A DNA stretch of 64,000 nucleotides from Streptomyces misionensis (GTDB taxonomy: Bacteria > Actinomycetota > Actinomycetes > Streptomycetales > Streptomycetaceae): the NCBI RefSeq assembly GCF_900104815.1, contig NZ_FNTD01000004.1:4914501-4978500 (forward strand), read 5' to 3'. Below the pieces are notes generated by a model. It saw nothing but the letters and a program-made list of their open reading frames with translations. It did not search any database and had not been told where the DNA came from. Shown here piece by piece: positions 31,167 through 40,870 of this stretch. Numbering within the stretch: the stretch's first letter is position 1; every line of letters begins with the position of its first letter. Both the position numbers and the translations under genes were made by a program.

Positions 31167-32813
31167 TCAGATGCCCGCGGCTGCCGAGAGGTCGCGCTTG
31201 AGGGCGTCCAGGAGGGCCGTCGCGCGGGTGCGGGCGGCGGGCAGGCCGGCGTGGTCCGCGACCGGGACGACGACCTCCAGGTAGCACTTCAGCTTGGGCT
31301 CGGTGCCGCTGGGCCGGACGATGACGCGGGCGCCGTCGAGGGTGTAGCGCAGGCCGTCGGTCGGCGGCAGCCGGTCCGTGCCCTTGGTCAGGTCCTCGGC
31401 GCGGGTGACGGCCAGGCCGGCCAGCTCGGTCGGCGGCTGCTCGCGCAGGCGGCGCATCGCGTCGGCGATCAGGGAGAGGTCCTGGACGCGGACGGACAGC
31501 TGGTCGGTGGCGTGCAGGCCGTGCTCGACGGCGAGGTCGTCCAGCAGGTCGAGGAGGGTACGGCCCTCCTCCTTCAGCTCCGAAGCCAGCTCCGTGATCA
31601 GCAGGGCCGCGGTGATGCCGTCCTTGTCGCGCACGCCCTCGGGGTCCACGCAGTAGCCGAGGGCCTCCTCGTAGCCGTAGCGCAGCCCGTCGACGCGGGC
31701 GATCCACTTGAAGCCGGTGAGCGTCTCCTCGTACGGCAGCCCCGCCTTCCCGGCGATCCGGCCGAGCAGGGAGGAGGAGACGATCGACTCCGCGAAGGTG
31801 CCGCTCACGCCGCGGCGCACCAGGTGGGCGGCGAGCAGCGCGCCGACCTCGTCGCCGCGCAGCATGCGCCAGTCGCCGCCGTCGCGCACGGCCGCGGCGC
31901 AGCGGTCGGCGTCCGGGTCGTTGGCGATGACCAGGTCGGGGCCGGTCGCGCGGGCCCGGGCGAAGGCCAGGTCCATCGCGCCCGGCTCCTCCGGGTTGGG
32001 GAAGGCGACCGTCGGGAAGTCCGGGTCGGGTTCGGCCTGTTCGGCGACCAGCTCCGGTTCCGGGAAGCCTGCCCGGGCGAACGCGGCGAGCAGCACGTCC
32101 TTGCCGACGCCGTGCATCGCCGTGTAGACGGTGCGGGCGGTGCGGGGGGAACCGGCGGCCAGCACGGCGTCCGTGCGGGCCAGGTACGCCTCCAGGACCG
32201 ACTCGTCCAGGATCCGCCAGCCGGACTCCGGGCGCGGTACGTCGTTCAGCGAGGCGATCGCGTCGATCTCGGCGGCGATCCCCGCGTCGGCGGGCGGCAC
32301 GATCTGGGAGCCGTCGCCCAGGTACACCTTGTAGCCGTTGTCCCGGGGCGGGTTGTGGCTGGCGGTGACCTCCACGCCCGCGACCGCGCCCAGGTGCCGG
32401 ATCGCGAAGGCCAGCACGGGGGTGGGCAGCGGGCGGGGGAGCACGGCGGCGCGCAGGCCGGCGCCGGTCATCACGGCGGCGGTGTCGCGGGCGAAGTCGG
32501 CGGACTTGTGGCGGGCGTCGTAGCCGATGACCACGAGGCCGGCGTCGTCGCCCCCGTGCGGGGTGCCGTTCTTCTTCAGGTAGGCCGCGAGACCGGCGGC
32601 GGCGCGGATGACGACGCTGCGGTTCATGCGCATCGGGCCGGCCCCGAGTTCGCCGCGCAGCCCCGCGGTGCCGAACTGGAGGGTGCCGCCGAAGCGGGCC
32701 GCCAGTTCCTCGACGTCACCGGCGTCGATCAGCGCGGCGAGTTCGGCACGGGTGTCCGTGTCGGGGTCCTCGGCGAGCCACGCCTTGGCCCGGGCGATGA
32801 GATCGTCGTGCAC
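31167..32813 (-). CDS. Phosphohexomutase family protein (phosphomannomutase/phosphopentomutase-like)
   Basis: A 548-residue alpha-D-phosphohexomutase superfamily enzyme, from GTG 32813 (VHDDLIARAKAWLAEDPDTD). The phosphoserine loop is VTASHNPPRDNGYKVY, the metal loop is VIANDPDADRCAAAV, the sugar-binding loop is YGYEEALGYC and the phosphate-binding loop is VIVRPSGTEPKLKCYLEV. It is annotated in Streptomyces as phosphomannomutase. It may also interconvert (deoxy)ribose-1- and 5-phosphates, since it lies next to deoD and no separate phosphopentomutase is visible here; this is inferred. No copy of the nucleoside palindrome lies upstream of it. Confidence 0.94.
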   Translation of the reverse strand: MHDDLIARAKAWLAEDPDTDTRAELAALIDAGDVEELAARFGGTLQFGTAGLRGELGAGPMRMNRSVVIRAAAGLAAYLKKNGTPHGGDDAGLVVIGYDARHKSADFARDTAAVMTGAGLRAAVLPRPLPTPVLAFAIRHLGAVAGVEVTASHNPPRDNGYKVYLGDGSQIVPPADAGIAAEIDAIASLNDVPRPESGWRILDESVLEAYLARTDAVLAAGSPRTARTVYTAMHGVGKDVLLAAFARAGFPEPELVAEQAEPDPDFPTVAFPNPEEPGAMDLAFARARATGPDLVIANDPDADRCAAAVRDGGDWRMLRGDEVGALLAAHLVRRGVSGTFAESIVSSSLLGRIAGKAGLPYEETLTGFKWIARVDGLRYGYEEALGYCVDPEGVRDKDGITAALLITELASELKEEGRTLLDLLDDLAVEHGLHATDQLSVRVQDLSLIADAMRRLREQPPTELAGLAVTRAEDLTKGTDRLPPTDGLRYTLDGARVIVRPSGTEPKLKCYLEVVVPVADHAGLPAARTRATALLDALKRDLSAAAGI

Positions 32814-33140
32814 CTTGGGATCAACCTCTCGTGTGTCTGCCTGGTCCCCTGGAGGCTCCGCCCCCAGCCCCCGCTCCTTCTGCCCGCCCGCCCCGCCGGT
32901 CCCCCGGCCGAGGAGTGAACGAGCCGGGGCCGCCACCGGCCGACGGGGGATCGGACGGCGGTACGGCCCGTGCGGCACTCGGTCCCGGGGCGCGGCCTCG
33001 CGGGTGTGTCGCGGCGTGGCGGGCGGTGCGGCGGCGGTACGGGCACCGCGGCGGCCCGTGCGCCGGGCGGTCGCCGGGGCCGGGCGGCCCCTACGCCGCC
33101 CCGCCCCGCGGTGAGCGCCGCGGTCCCGCGGCGCCCGGTC
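32814..33140. other. Intergenic region between deoD and mutase gene
   Basis: 327 bp with no convincing gene. It contains the deoD terminator hairpin at 33115-33134 and G/C-rich low-complexity sequence. Any promoter for the mutase gene must lie here; no clear -10/-35 pair was recognised. Confidence 0.5.
33115..33134 (-). terminator. Hairpin after deoD
   Basis: 9-bp perfect arms (GCGCCGCGG, CCGCGGCGC) with a 2-nt spacer, 6 bp past the deoD stop. The effective loop is larger once the closing pair opens. Confidence 0.7.
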
Positions 33141-33965
33141 CTACAGCTTGCCCAGGACCTGGGCGAGCAGCGCCCCCATGCGGGCGGCCGAGTCGCGGCC
33201 CGCCTGGAGGACCTCCTCGTGGTTGAGGGGTTCGCCCGTCATGCCGGCGGCCAGGTTGGTGACCAGGGAGATGCCCAGGACCTCGGCGCCGGCCTCGCGC
33301 GCGGCGATGGCCTCCAGGACCGTGGACATGCCGACCAGGTCCGCGCCGATGACGCGGGCCATGCGGATCTCGGCCGGGGTCTCGTAGTGCGGGCCGGGGA
33401 ACTGCGCGTAGACGCCCTCTTCGAGGGAGGGGTCGATCTCCTTGCACAGGGCGCGCAGGCGGGGCGAGTACAGGTCGGTCAGGTCGACGAAGTTGGCGCC
33501 CACGATCGGCGAGGTGGCCGTGAGGTTGATGTGGTCGCTGATCAGGACGGGCTGGCCGGGGCGCATGCCCTCGCGCAGGCCGCCGCAGCCGTTGGTGAGC
33601 ACCACGGTCTTGCAGCCGGCGGCGACGGCCGTGCGGACGCCGTGCGCGACGGCGGCGACGCCGCGGCCCTCGTAGTAGTGGGTGCGGCCCAGGAAGACCA
33701 GGGCGCGCTTGTCACCGGAGGAGTACGAGCGGATCTTGCCGCCGTGTCCCTCGACGGCCGGCGGCGGGAAGCCCGGCAGCTCGGTGACCTGGAACTCCGC
33801 GTCGGGGGCGCCCAGGGCGTCGACGGCCGGAGCCCAGCCGGAGCCCATCACGAGGGCGACGTCGTGGGTCTCGGCGCCGGTCAGTTCGCGCAGGCGCGCG
33901 GCGGCGGCGTCGGCGGCGGCGTAGGGATCGCCCTGGATGTCGTCCGGAAGAAGAGATGCGTTCAC
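33141..33965 (-). CDS. deoD: Purine-nucleoside phosphorylase
   Basis: A 274-residue trimeric-type (class I) PNP from GTG 33965 ([20 protein letters not shown]). Motifs are [31 protein letters not shown], the phosphate/base site [35 protein letters not shown] and the C-terminal [20 protein letters not shown]. It phosphorolyses (deoxy)inosine/guanosine to free base and (deoxy)ribose-1-phosphate. The palindromic operator sits 25 bp upstream of the start, the same site as at add and deoC, so the three should be co-regulated. A GTG six bases further upstream (33971) is an alternative start. Confidence 0.95.
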   Translation of the reverse strand: MNASLLPDDIQGDPYAAADAAAARLRELTGAETHDVALVMGSGWAPAVDALGAPDAEFQVTELPGFPPPAVEGHGGKIRSYSSGDKRALVFLGRTHYYEGRGVAAVAHGVRTAVAAGCKTVVLTNGCGGLREGMRPGQPVLISDHINLTATSPIVGANFVDLTDLYSPRLRALCKEIDPSLEEGVYAQFPGPHYETPAEIRMARVIGADLVGMSTVLEAIAAREAGAEVLGISLVTNLAAGMTGEPLNHEEVLQAGRDSAARMGALLAQVLGKL

Positions 33966-33990
33966 GTGCACGAGGGTAGCCGCTCTTCGC

Positions 33991-34002
33991 CTACGCGCGT
34001 AG
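33991..34002. promoter_or_regulatory. Palindromic operator CTACGCGCGTAG before deoD
   Basis: The third perfect copy of the 12-bp palindrome, 25 bp before the deoD start codon. Confidence 0.75.
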
Positions 34003-34091
34003 ATGACAGACCTCACCGGATCGCGATCGTTGTCTTGTCGTTTCCGACGAACTGTTACCCGAAGTAACCGCGAGATGGCCGCCGGTGCGGC

Positions 34092-34529
34092 TCAGCAGGG
34101 GCGCTTGCGCAGCTCCATCACGTAGTCGTGGGGTGCGCCGGCGGATTCGGCCGCGTCGGCGACCTCGCCGAGATACCGGGCCGAGGGGAGTCCGCCCTCG
34201 TAGTCGTTGAGGACGTAGGTCCAGGCCGGCCGCTCGCCGTCCAGGGTGTGGACGCGGACCCGGACGCGCCGGTAGATGCCGAGGCCGACGCCCTCCCAGC
34301 GGTCGAGGGACTCCTCGTCCATGGGGGCGATGTCGTACAGGCCGACGAAGACCTGGGCAGGCGGCGCCTCGACGATCGTGGCCAGCGCGCCCTCCCAGCC
34401 GAGCTGCTCGCCGCCGAAGGTCAGCCGCCAGTCGTTCAGCCAGCCGGTGGCGCGCAGCGGGGAGTGGGGGGCGCGGCGGGCCATCAGCCGGGCGTCGAGG
34501 TTGCCGGCGTACGCGGCATAGAGCGACAT
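34092..34529 (-). CDS. Gamma-glutamylcyclotransferase-like protein
   Basis: A 145-residue GGCT-fold protein from ATG 34529. It starts MSLYAAYAGNLDARLMARRA, where YAxxGNLD is the conserved substrate loop. The following WRLTFGGEQLGWEGALATIV, VFVGLYDIAPMDEESLDRWE and the C-terminal tail fit the GGCT/AIG2 family. The catalytic Glu appears in DEESLDRWEGV. GGCT proteins convert gamma-glutamyl amines or dipeptides to 5-oxoproline; the substrate here is not known. It is divergent from the LpdA-type reductase gene. Confidence 0.88.
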   Translation of the reverse strand: MSLYAAYAGNLDARLMARRAPHSPLRATGWLNDWRLTFGGEQLGWEGALATIVEAPPAQVFVGLYDIAPMDEESLDRWEGVGLGIYRRVRVRVHTLDGERPAWTYVLNDYEGGLPSARYLGEVADAAESAGAPHDYVMELRKRPC

Positions 34530-34662
34530 GGGGAGAGGGTACGGCAGCGCCGGAACGCGCCCCGTGGGGGAGCCGGTGGTGCCCCTGCGGGGTGGAGCGG
34601 TTTGTCCCGTGAACAGGGTCACCGCCGCCCCCAGGCAGTAGCACCTTGAAGGGTGCGGGACA

Positions 34663-36111
34663 ATGGAGTACGTGACTCGGATCGTGATCATCGGTGGCGG
34701 ACCCGGCGGATATGAAGCGGCGCTGGTGGCCGCGCAGCTCGGGGCGGAGGTGACCGTCGTCGACTGCGACGGTCTGGGCGGAGCGTCGGTGCTGACCGAC
34801 TGCGTGCCGTCGAAGACCCTTATCGCTACGGCCGAGGTCATGACGACCTTCGACTCGTCGTACGAGGAACTCGGCATCATCGTCGCCGACGACACCCCGC
34901 CGCTGGAGCAGGCGGCCCGCGTCGTCGGCGTGGACCTGGGCAAGGTCAACCGACGGGTCAAGCGGCTCGCGCTGGCGCAGTCGCACGACATCACCGCCTC
35001 CGTGACGCGCGCCGGCGCCCGGGTCATGCGCGGTCGCGGACGCCTGGAGGGGATGCAGGCGCTCGACGGGTCGAGGAAGGTCGTCGTCACCGTCGCCGAC
35101 GGCACCGAGGAGACCCTCACCGCCGACGCCGTGCTCATCGCCACCGGCGGCCACCCCCGCGAGCTGCCCGACGCCCAGCCCGACGGCGAGCGCATCCTCA
35201 ACTGGACCCAGGTCTACGACCTCACCGAGCTGCCGGAAGAGCTGATCGTGGTCGGCTCCGGTGTCACCGGTGCCGAGTTCGCGGGCGCCTACCAGGCCCT
35301 CGGCTCCAAGGTCACCCTCGTGTCGTCCCGCGACCGGGTGCTGCCCGGCGAGGACCCGGACGCCGCCGCCGTCCTGGAGGACGTCTTCCGCCGCCGCGGC
35401 ATGAACGTCATGGCCCGGTCGCGCGCGCAGTCCGCCAAGCGCGTCGGCGACCGCGTCGAGGTCACCCTCGCCGACGGCCGGGTCATCACCGGCAGCCACT
35501 GCCTCATGGCCGTCGGCGCCATCCCGAACAGCGCGAACCTCGGCCTGGAGGAGGCCGGCGTCAAGCTGCGCGACTCCGGGCACATCTGGACCGACAAGGT
35601 CTCCCGCACCACCGCGCCGGGCGTCTACGCCGCCGGTGACGTGACCGGTGTCTTCGCGCTCGCGTCCGTCGCCGCCATGCAGGGCCGGATCGCCATGTAC
35701 CACTTCCTGGGCGACGCGGTGGCCCCGCTGAACCTCAAGACGGTCTCCTCCAACGTCTTCACCGACCCCGAGATCGCCACCGTCGGCTACACGCAGGCGG
35801 ACGTGGACGCGGGCAAGATCGACGCCCGGGTCGTCAAACTGCCGCTGCTGCGCAACCCGCGCGCCAAGATGCAGGGCATCCGGGACGGCTTCGTCAAGAT
35901 CTTCTGCCGGCCGGGCACGGGGATCGTCGTGGGCGGTGTGGTCGTCGCTCCGCGCGCCTCGGAACTCATCCACCCCATCTCGATCGCCGTGGACAACAAC
36001 CTGACGGTCGAACAGATCGCGAACGCGTTCACGGTCTACCCCTCCCTTTCGGGGTCGATCGCGGAGGTCGCCCGGCAGCTGCACACCCGCAAGGCGAGCG
36101 CGGAAGGCTGA
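34663..36111 (+). CDS. LpdA-type NAD(P)H-quinone reductase (flavoprotein)
   Basis: A 482-residue FAD protein. FAD-binding GGGPGGYEAALVAAQLGA lies at residues 11-28; a second dinucleotide site is VVGSGVTGAEFAGAY. The redox disulfide motif (CxxxxC) of dihydrolipoamide dehydrogenase is GGASVLTDCVPSKT here, so only one Cys remains, and the C-terminal HPxxxE is HPISIA. The enzyme therefore cannot reduce lipoamide. It matches mycobacterial LpdA (Rv3303c), which reduces quinones with NAD(P)H. Databases often misname it lipoamide dehydrogenase. It ends before the hairpin at 36118-36150. Confidence 0.94.
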   Translation: MEYVTRIVIIGGGPGGYEAALVAAQLGAEVTVVDCDGLGGASVLTDCVPSKTLIATAEVMTTFDSSYEELGIIVADDTPPLEQAARVVGVDLGKVNRRVKRLALAQSHDITASVTRAGARVMRGRGRLEGMQALDGSRKVVVTVADGTEETLTADAVLIATGGHPRELPDAQPDGERILNWTQVYDLTELPEELIVVGSGVTGAEFAGAYQALGSKVTLVSSRDRVLPGEDPDAAAVLEDVFRRRGMNVMARSRAQSAKRVGDRVEVTLADGRVITGSHCLMAVGAIPNSANLGLEEAGVKLRDSGHIWTDKVSRTTAPGVYAAGDVTGVFALASVAAMQGRIAMYHFLGDAVAPLNLKTVSSNVFTDPEIATVGYTQADVDAGKIDARVVKLPLLRNPRAKMQGIRDGFVKIFCRPGTGIVVGGVVVAPRASELIHPISIAVDNNLTVEQIANAFTVYPSLSGSIAEVARQLHTRKASAEG

Positions 36112-36117
36112 CGGCCT

Positions 36118-36150
36118 CGGCAACTCCCCGCTGGTCACGGGGAGTTGCCG
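36118..36150 (+). terminator. Hairpin after quinone reductase gene
   Basis: Perfect 13-bp arms with a 7-nt loop, starting 6 bp past the stop codon. Confidence 0.85.
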
Positions 36151-36276
36151 GGTATGCGTCCGGCATAGTCGTGGTGGGTAGGTCCTATACCACTTCGCCT
36201 ACCGCCATGCGAACAACTTCTGTTATTCGGCGCAAACTGCTGAAAGCAGACGGTCGCTGGGGTTACTGTCAGTTTC

Positions 36277-37221
36277 GTGTTCGCTGCTGAACGTCGCCAA
36301 TTGATCCTCGAAATGGTGCGAGCGAACGGTGCGGTGTCGCTCCGTGAACTCGCCCGCGTCGTCCAGACCTCCGAAGTGACCGTACGGCGGGACGTGCGGG
36401 CACTGGAGGCAGAAGGACTCCTCGACCGCCGGCACGGCGGTGCCGTACTGCCGGGTGGCTTCACGCGGGAGTCCGGCTTCCCGCAGAAGTCCCATCTCGC
36501 GACCGCCGAGAAGACGGCGATCGCCGATCTCGCCGCCGGCCTCGTCGAAGAGGGCGAGGCGATCGTGGTCGGAGCCGGTACGACCACGCAGGAGCTGGCC
36601 CGCCGGCTCGCCCGCGTGCCCGGTCTCACGGTGGTCACCAACTCCCTCCTGGTCGCACAGGCACTGGCCCACGCGAACCGGGTGGAGGTGGTGATGACCG
36701 GGGGCACCCTGCGCGGGTCCAACTACGCCCTCGTCGGCTCCGGGGCCGAGCAGTCGCTCCAGGGGCTGCGGGTGTCGAAGGCCTTCCTCTCGGGGAGCGG
36801 TCTGACCGCCGAGCGGGGCCTGTCCACCTCCAACATGCTGTCCGCCTCCGTCGACCGGGCGCTGGTGCAGGCCGCGGCCGAGGTCGTGGTCCTCGCGGAC
36901 CACACCAAGCTGGGCACGGACACGATGTTTCAGACCGTGCCGACCGATCTCATCACCCGTCTGGTCACCGACGAACCGCCCGCCCACGACGACCGTGCCG
37001 CCACCGAACTGCAGGCCCTCGCCGATCAGGGGGTGCAGATCGCCGTGGCCGGGGCGAGCGGGAACCCGGGGGGTGACCAGGTCCCGGCAACCCGCCGCGC
37101 CCAGCTGCCGGGGCCACGCAGGGGCCAGCTCCCCGGCGGCACCCTCCGCTCCGCCCCACCCCTGAACGACCAGCCGTCCCCCGCGGACCGGCCGAGGGTC
37201 GCGGACCTGCGCCGCCGCTGA
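36277..37221 (+). CDS. DeoR/GlpR family transcriptional regulator
   Basis: A 314-residue DeoR-family repressor from GTG 36277 (VFAAERRQLILEMVRANGAV). The HTH is LRELARVVQTSEVTVRRDVR. The sugar-phosphate-binding domain follows (TTQELARRLARVPGLTVVTN; VVMTGGTLRGSNYALVGSGA; RGLSTSNMLSASVDRALVQA; VLADHTKLGTDTMFQTV). The last ~45 residues are Pro/Arg-rich and unconserved-looking. It is a natural suspect for the nucleoside palindrome, but no palindrome copy lies in its own upstream region, so the link is only positional. Confidence 0.93.
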   Translation: MFAAERRQLILEMVRANGAVSLRELARVVQTSEVTVRRDVRALEAEGLLDRRHGGAVLPGGFTRESGFPQKSHLATAEKTAIADLAAGLVEEGEAIVVGAGTTTQELARRLARVPGLTVVTNSLLVAQALAHANRVEVVMTGGTLRGSNYALVGSGAEQSLQGLRVSKAFLSGSGLTAERGLSTSNMLSASVDRALVQAAAEVVVLADHTKLGTDTMFQTVPTDLITRLVTDEPPAHDDRAATELQALADQGVQIAVAGASGNPGGDQVPATRRAQLPGPRRGQLPGGTLRSAPPLNDQPSPADRPRVADLRRR

Positions 37222-37290
37222 ACGCCGCGGGGCCCTGACGGAGGTTCTGGCCGGGGTGGCTGGGGGCGCGGGCCCCGGGGACCGGTACCG

Positions 37291-37334
37291 CCGACGCCGT
37301 GCCGGCGGCCCATGGTGCGCCGGCACGGCGTCGG
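37291..37334 (+). terminator. Long hairpin after DeoR-family gene
   Basis: Perfect 17-bp arms (37291-37307, 37318-37334) with a 10-nt loop, 70 bp past the stop codon. Confidence 0.8.
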
Positions 37335-37437
37335 CACGCCCCGGTGCTTCCCAGCGCCGTGCCACCCGCCCAAGGCCCTCGGAATCGCGCCCAGCCCCCC
37401 GCACCCACCCAGCCCCCGCGACGCGCCCCCAAAACAC

Positions 37438-37470
37438 CACCGGCCCCCGGCGAAGAGCCGGGGGCCGGTG
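37438..37470 (-). terminator. Terminator after accA2
   Basis: Perfect 14-bp arms (37438-37451, 37457-37470) with a 5-nt loop. On the minus strand it is followed by GGTGTTTT, giving a U-tract after the stem. Confidence 0.85.
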
Positions 37471-37490
37471 CGTTGCGACGGAAGCCGGGA

Positions 37491-39263
37491 TCAGTCCTTG
37501 ATCTCGCAGATCGCCGCGCCCGAGGTGATGGACGCGCCCACCTCCGCGGTGAGGCCCTTGATGGTGCCGGCCTTGTGGGCGTTGAGCGGCTGCTCCATCT
37601 TCATGGCCTCCAGGACGACGACCAGGTCGCCCTCCTTGACCTCCTGGCCCTCCTCCACGGCGATCTTGACGATGGTGCCCTGCATCGGGGAGGCGAGGGT
37701 GTCACCGGAGGCCACGGGGCCGGACTTCTTGGCGGCGCGGCGCTTCGGCTTGGCACCGGCGGCGAGGCCGGTGCGGGCCAGGGACATGCCCAGCGACGAC
37801 GGGAGGGAGACCTCCAGGCGCTTGCCGCCGACCTCGACGACGACGGTCTCGCGGCCCGCGTCCTCCTCCGCCTCGGCGTCGGCCGGCGCGGCGAAGGGCT
37901 TGATCTCGTTGACGAACTCGGTCTCGATCCAGCGGGTGTGGACCTTGAACGGCTCGGTGGAACCGGTCAGTTCGGGGGCGAAGGCCGGGTCCCTGACCAC
38001 GACGCGGTGGAAGGGGATCGCGGTCGCCATGCCCTCGACCTGGAACTCGTCCAGCGCCCGCGCGGCCCGCTCCAGGGCCTCCTTGCGGGTGCGGCCGGTG
38101 ACGACCAGCTTGGCCAGCAGCGAGTCCCACGCCGGGCCGATGACCGAGCCGGACTCGACACCGGCGTCCAGGCGGACACCGGGACCGGACGGCGGGGCGA
38201 ACGTGGTGACCGTACCGGGGGCGGGCAGGAAGTTGCGGCCCGGGTCCTCGCCGTTGATGCGGAACTCGAAGGAGTGGCCGCGCAGCTCCGGGTCGCCGTA
38301 GCCCAGTTCCTCGCCGTCGGCGATGCGGAACATCTCGCGGACCAGGTCGATGCCGGCGACCTCCTCGGTCACCGGGTGCTCGACCTGGAGCCGGGTGTTG
38401 ACCTCCAGGAAGGAGATCGTGCCGTCCTGGCCGACCAGGAACTCACAGGTGCCCGCGCCCTCGTAGCGGGCCTCCTTGAGGATGGCCTTGGAGGCGCGGT
38501 ACAGCTCGGCGAGCTGCTCGTCGGACAGGAACGGCGCCGGGGCCTCCTCCACGAGCTTCTGGTGGCGGCGCTGGAGGGAGCAGTCACGGGTGGAGACGAC
38601 GACCACGTTGCCGTGCTTGTCGGCCAGGCACTGGGTCTCCACGTGCCGCGGACGGTCCAGGTAGCGCTCCACGAAGCACTCGCCGCGGCCGAAGGCGGCG
38701 ACCGCCTCGCGCACCGCCGAGTCGTACAGCTCGGGCACCTCTTCGAGGGTGCGGGCGACCTTCAGACCGCGGCCACCGCCACCGAAGGCGGCCTTGATGG
38801 CGATCGGCAGGCCGTGCTCCTCGGCGAAGGCCACGACCTCGTCGGCGCCGCTGACCGGGTCGGGCGTGCCGGCCACCAGCGGGGCGCCGGCGCGCTGGGC
38901 GATGTGCCGGGCCGCCACCTTGTCGCCCAGGTCGCGGATGGCCTGCGGCGGCGGGCCGATCCAGTTCAGGCCGGCGTCGATCACGGCCTGCGCGAACTCG
39001 GCGTTCTCCGAGAGGAAGCCGTAACCCGGATGGATGGCGTCCGCGCCGGATTCGCGGGCGGCGTTCAGGACCTTGTCGATGTCCAGGTAACTGGTCGCCG
39101 GAGTGTCACCGCCCAGGGCGAACGCCTCATCCGCGGCGCGGACATGCAGAGCGTCCCGGTCCGGGTCCGCGTAGACGGCCACGCTCGCGATCCCGGCGTC
39201 CCGGCAGGCCCGGGCCACGCGGACAGCGATTTCGCCACGGTTGGCGATGAGCACCTTGCGCAC
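37491..39263 (-). CDS. accA2: Acetyl/propionyl-CoA carboxylase alpha subunit (biotin carboxylase + BCCP)
   Basis: A 590-residue protein starting at GTG 39263 after a GGAGGGAG ribosome site. Biotin carboxylase: [23 protein letters not shown] loop [14 protein letters not shown], the catalytic region [20 protein letters not shown], then [18 protein letters not shown] ~100-residue linker leads to the biotinyl domain [18 protein letters not shown], whose Lys (MKM) is biotinylated by the birA product. S. coelicolor AccA2 has the same length. It supplies carboxybiotin to the PccB and other beta subunits to make methylmalonyl- and malonyl-CoA. Confidence 0.96.
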   Translation of the reverse strand: MRKVLIANRGEIAVRVARACRDAGIASVAVYADPDRDALHVRAADEAFALGGDTPATSYLDIDKVLNAARESGADAIHPGYGFLSENAEFAQAVIDAGLNWIGPPPQAIRDLGDKVAARHIAQRAGAPLVAGTPDPVSGADEVVAFAEEHGLPIAIKAAFGGGGRGLKVARTLEEVPELYDSAVREAVAAFGRGECFVERYLDRPRHVETQCLADKHGNVVVVSTRDCSLQRRHQKLVEEAPAPFLSDEQLAELYRASKAILKEARYEGAGTCEFLVGQDGTISFLEVNTRLQVEHPVTEEVAGIDLVREMFRIADGEELGYGDPELRGHSFEFRINGEDPGRNFLPAPGTVTTFAPPSGPGVRLDAGVESGSVIGPAWDSLLAKLVVTGRTRKEALERAARALDEFQVEGMATAIPFHRVVVRDPAFAPELTGSTEPFKVHTRWIETEFVNEIKPFAAPADAEAEEDAGRETVVVEVGGKRLEVSLPSSLGMSLARTGLAAGAKPKRRAAKKSGPVASGDTLASPMQGTIVKIAVEEGQEVKEGDLVVVLEAMKMEQPLNAHKAGTIKGLTAEVGASITSGAAICEIKD

Positions 39264-39625
39264 GATTGAGGCTCCCTCCTTGAAACAAGCCGAGTTTAGG
39301 GACTGCCGACACGGCACTTCGACCCGTCCCCAATGGTGAGCTTGCCCACACGGAGCGTGATGCGGGGCTCGCCCGACCCGCGAAAGTCCCGGTCGCACCT
39401 TGCTACGCAGGACTCCTTCGGAAAACCCTAGCCCGCCCATGTGGCCAAGGTCTCTGTAAGGGCGTGCCGCGCCCCACTCGGTTTCTTTGTCGAGTCCCTA
39501 CGAATGGCCCAACGATTCTTTGCTGCCGCGCGAACCCTTGTCCCCTGGTTTACCCGTTAGTAGCGTTCACGACGTCCCGCACTACTGCGGGTAACGCCGA
39601 ACGGTTCGAGAGTGGGTGGGGATCG
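39264..39625. other. Intergenic region between divergent accA2 and membrane-protein gene
   Basis: About 360 bp. It should contain both divergent promoters. No gene, strong palindrome or repeat was recognised. Confidence 0.5.
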
Positions 39626-40213
39626 GTGGTGCGCAGGCCGGTGGCGTGGGTGGTGACCGTCGTCCTCCTGGTGGAGGCGCTCGGTGTCGCGGCGCTGAAC
39701 TGGTTCCTCGGCGTGGTCGTGGAGCGGCAGAAGATGTCCATGGCCGGCCTGGACCCGCATCTGATGTCGACGTCCTCGAAGATCGGCGGCGTCGTCTTCG
39801 GCCTCTACTTCGCGCTGTGCGCGCTGGTCGCCCTGCTGGTGGCGGTCCGCGACCGCGCCCCCGCCGGGTTCGGCCGGGTCGTGCTGGTCAGCGCGGCCGT
39901 CGTGCACGGTCTGCTGGGCGCCTTCGCCTGGGGCCTGGTCGGCTGGACGGCCTTCCTGGTCATGGTGGTGGTGCTCGCGCTCCTCGTGCTGCTGCTGGTG
40001 TCCTACGACCGCGACGGCGGCCCCGGGCCGCGGTCCGTGCCCGGCGGGGACGGCGGGACGGGCGGCGAGCCGAGGGCCGGGCACGGGCCGGCCGCCGCCC
40101 CCGCGTGGGAACCCGTCGCGGGCCGTACGGAGGAGCCCCAGGACGGGGACGGGGAGGAGCCGCAGGACTCCGTCCCCGCCCGGTTCAGCTCGCCGGTTCC
40201 CACAACTCCGTGA
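39626..40213 (+). CDS. Conserved membrane protein with acidic tail
   Basis: A 195-residue membrane protein from GTG 39626 (GGTGGGG ribosome site upstream). Four TM helices are seen: [60 protein letters not shown] and [20 protein letters not shown] Gly/Pro/Glu-rich cytoplasmic tail of ~55 residues follows. Its last 29 bp overlap the convergent maf 3' end. No catalytic or transporter motif is seen; function unknown. In Streptomyces this gene is consistently between accA2 and maf. Confidence 0.82.
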   Translation: MVRRPVAWVVTVVLLVEALGVAALNWFLGVVVERQKMSMAGLDPHLMSTSSKIGGVVFGLYFALCALVALLVAVRDRAPAGFGRVVLVSAAVVHGLLGAFAWGLVGWTAFLVMVVVLALLVLLLVSYDRDGGPGPRSVPGGDGGTGGEPRAGHGPAAAPAWEPVAGRTEEPQDGDGEEPQDSVPARFSSPVPTTP

Positions 40214-40802
40214 TGCCGACGCCCAGTTCGGCGAGGAGCTTGCGCACCAGGGGCAGGCTGAGGCCGATCACATTGCCGTGGTCGCCGTCGATGCCCTCGA
40301 TGAACGGGGCGGAGCGGCCGTCCAGGGTGAACGCCCCGGCGACGTGGAGGGGCTCGCCGGTGGCCACGTACGCGGCGACCTCCTCGTCGCTGGGCTCGCC
40401 GAACCGCACGACGGTGGAGGCGGTCGCCGACACGTACCGCTTGGCCTCCGTGTCCCAGACGCAGTGACCCGTCTGGAGCACACCGGCCCGGCCGCGCATC
40501 GACTTCCAGCGGGCGGTGGCCTCTTCGGCGTCGGCGGGCTTGCCGAGCGCGTGCCCGTCCAGCTCCAGCACCGAGTCGCAGCCGATCACGAGGGCGCCCT
40601 GCACCTCGGGCAGCGCCGCCACGACGGAGGCCTTCGCCTCGGCCAGGGCGAGGGCCAGTTCGGCCGGGGTGGGAGCGGTGACGGCGTCCTCGTCGACCCC
40701 GCTGACCACGACCTCGGGAGCGAAGCCCGCCTGCCGGAGCAGGCCGAGGCGGGCGGGGGACTGGGAGGCGAGCACGAGTCGCCTGCGGCGCGTTGCGGTC
40801 AT
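40185..40802 (-). CDS. maf: Maf nucleotide pyrophosphatase
   Basis: A 205-residue Maf-family protein. Hallmarks are [16 protein letters not shown] near the N-terminus, [19 protein letters not shown] and [17 protein letters not shown], with the terminal [20 protein letters not shown]. Maf proteins hydrolyse modified or canonical NTPs (dTTP, UTP, m5UTP) and are linked to housecleaning and division arrest. It lies downstream of pccB-accE-mmpB on the same strand and overlaps the convergent membrane gene by 29 bp. Confidence 0.95.
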   Translation of the reverse strand: MTATRRRRLVLASQSPARLGLLRQAGFAPEVVVSGVDEDAVTAPTPAELALALAEAKASVVAALPEVQGALVIGCDSVLELDGHALGKPADAEEATARWKSMRGRAGVLQTGHCVWDTEAKRYVSATASTVVRFGEPSDEEVAAYVATGEPLHVAGAFTLDGRSAPFIEGIDGDHGNVIGLSLPLVRKLLAELGVGITELWEPAS

Positions 40803-40870
40803 GCGGCCAGGTTAGTCACCCGGTTGCGCCGGGGCTCACCCGGCGACGAGACGGCGCGGGCCGCCCACGA

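Noticed and set aside
36277..37221. DeoR-family protein as proven regulator of the 12-bp palindrome
   Set aside because: Only proximity and family support this; no palindrome copy in its own promoter and no binding data.
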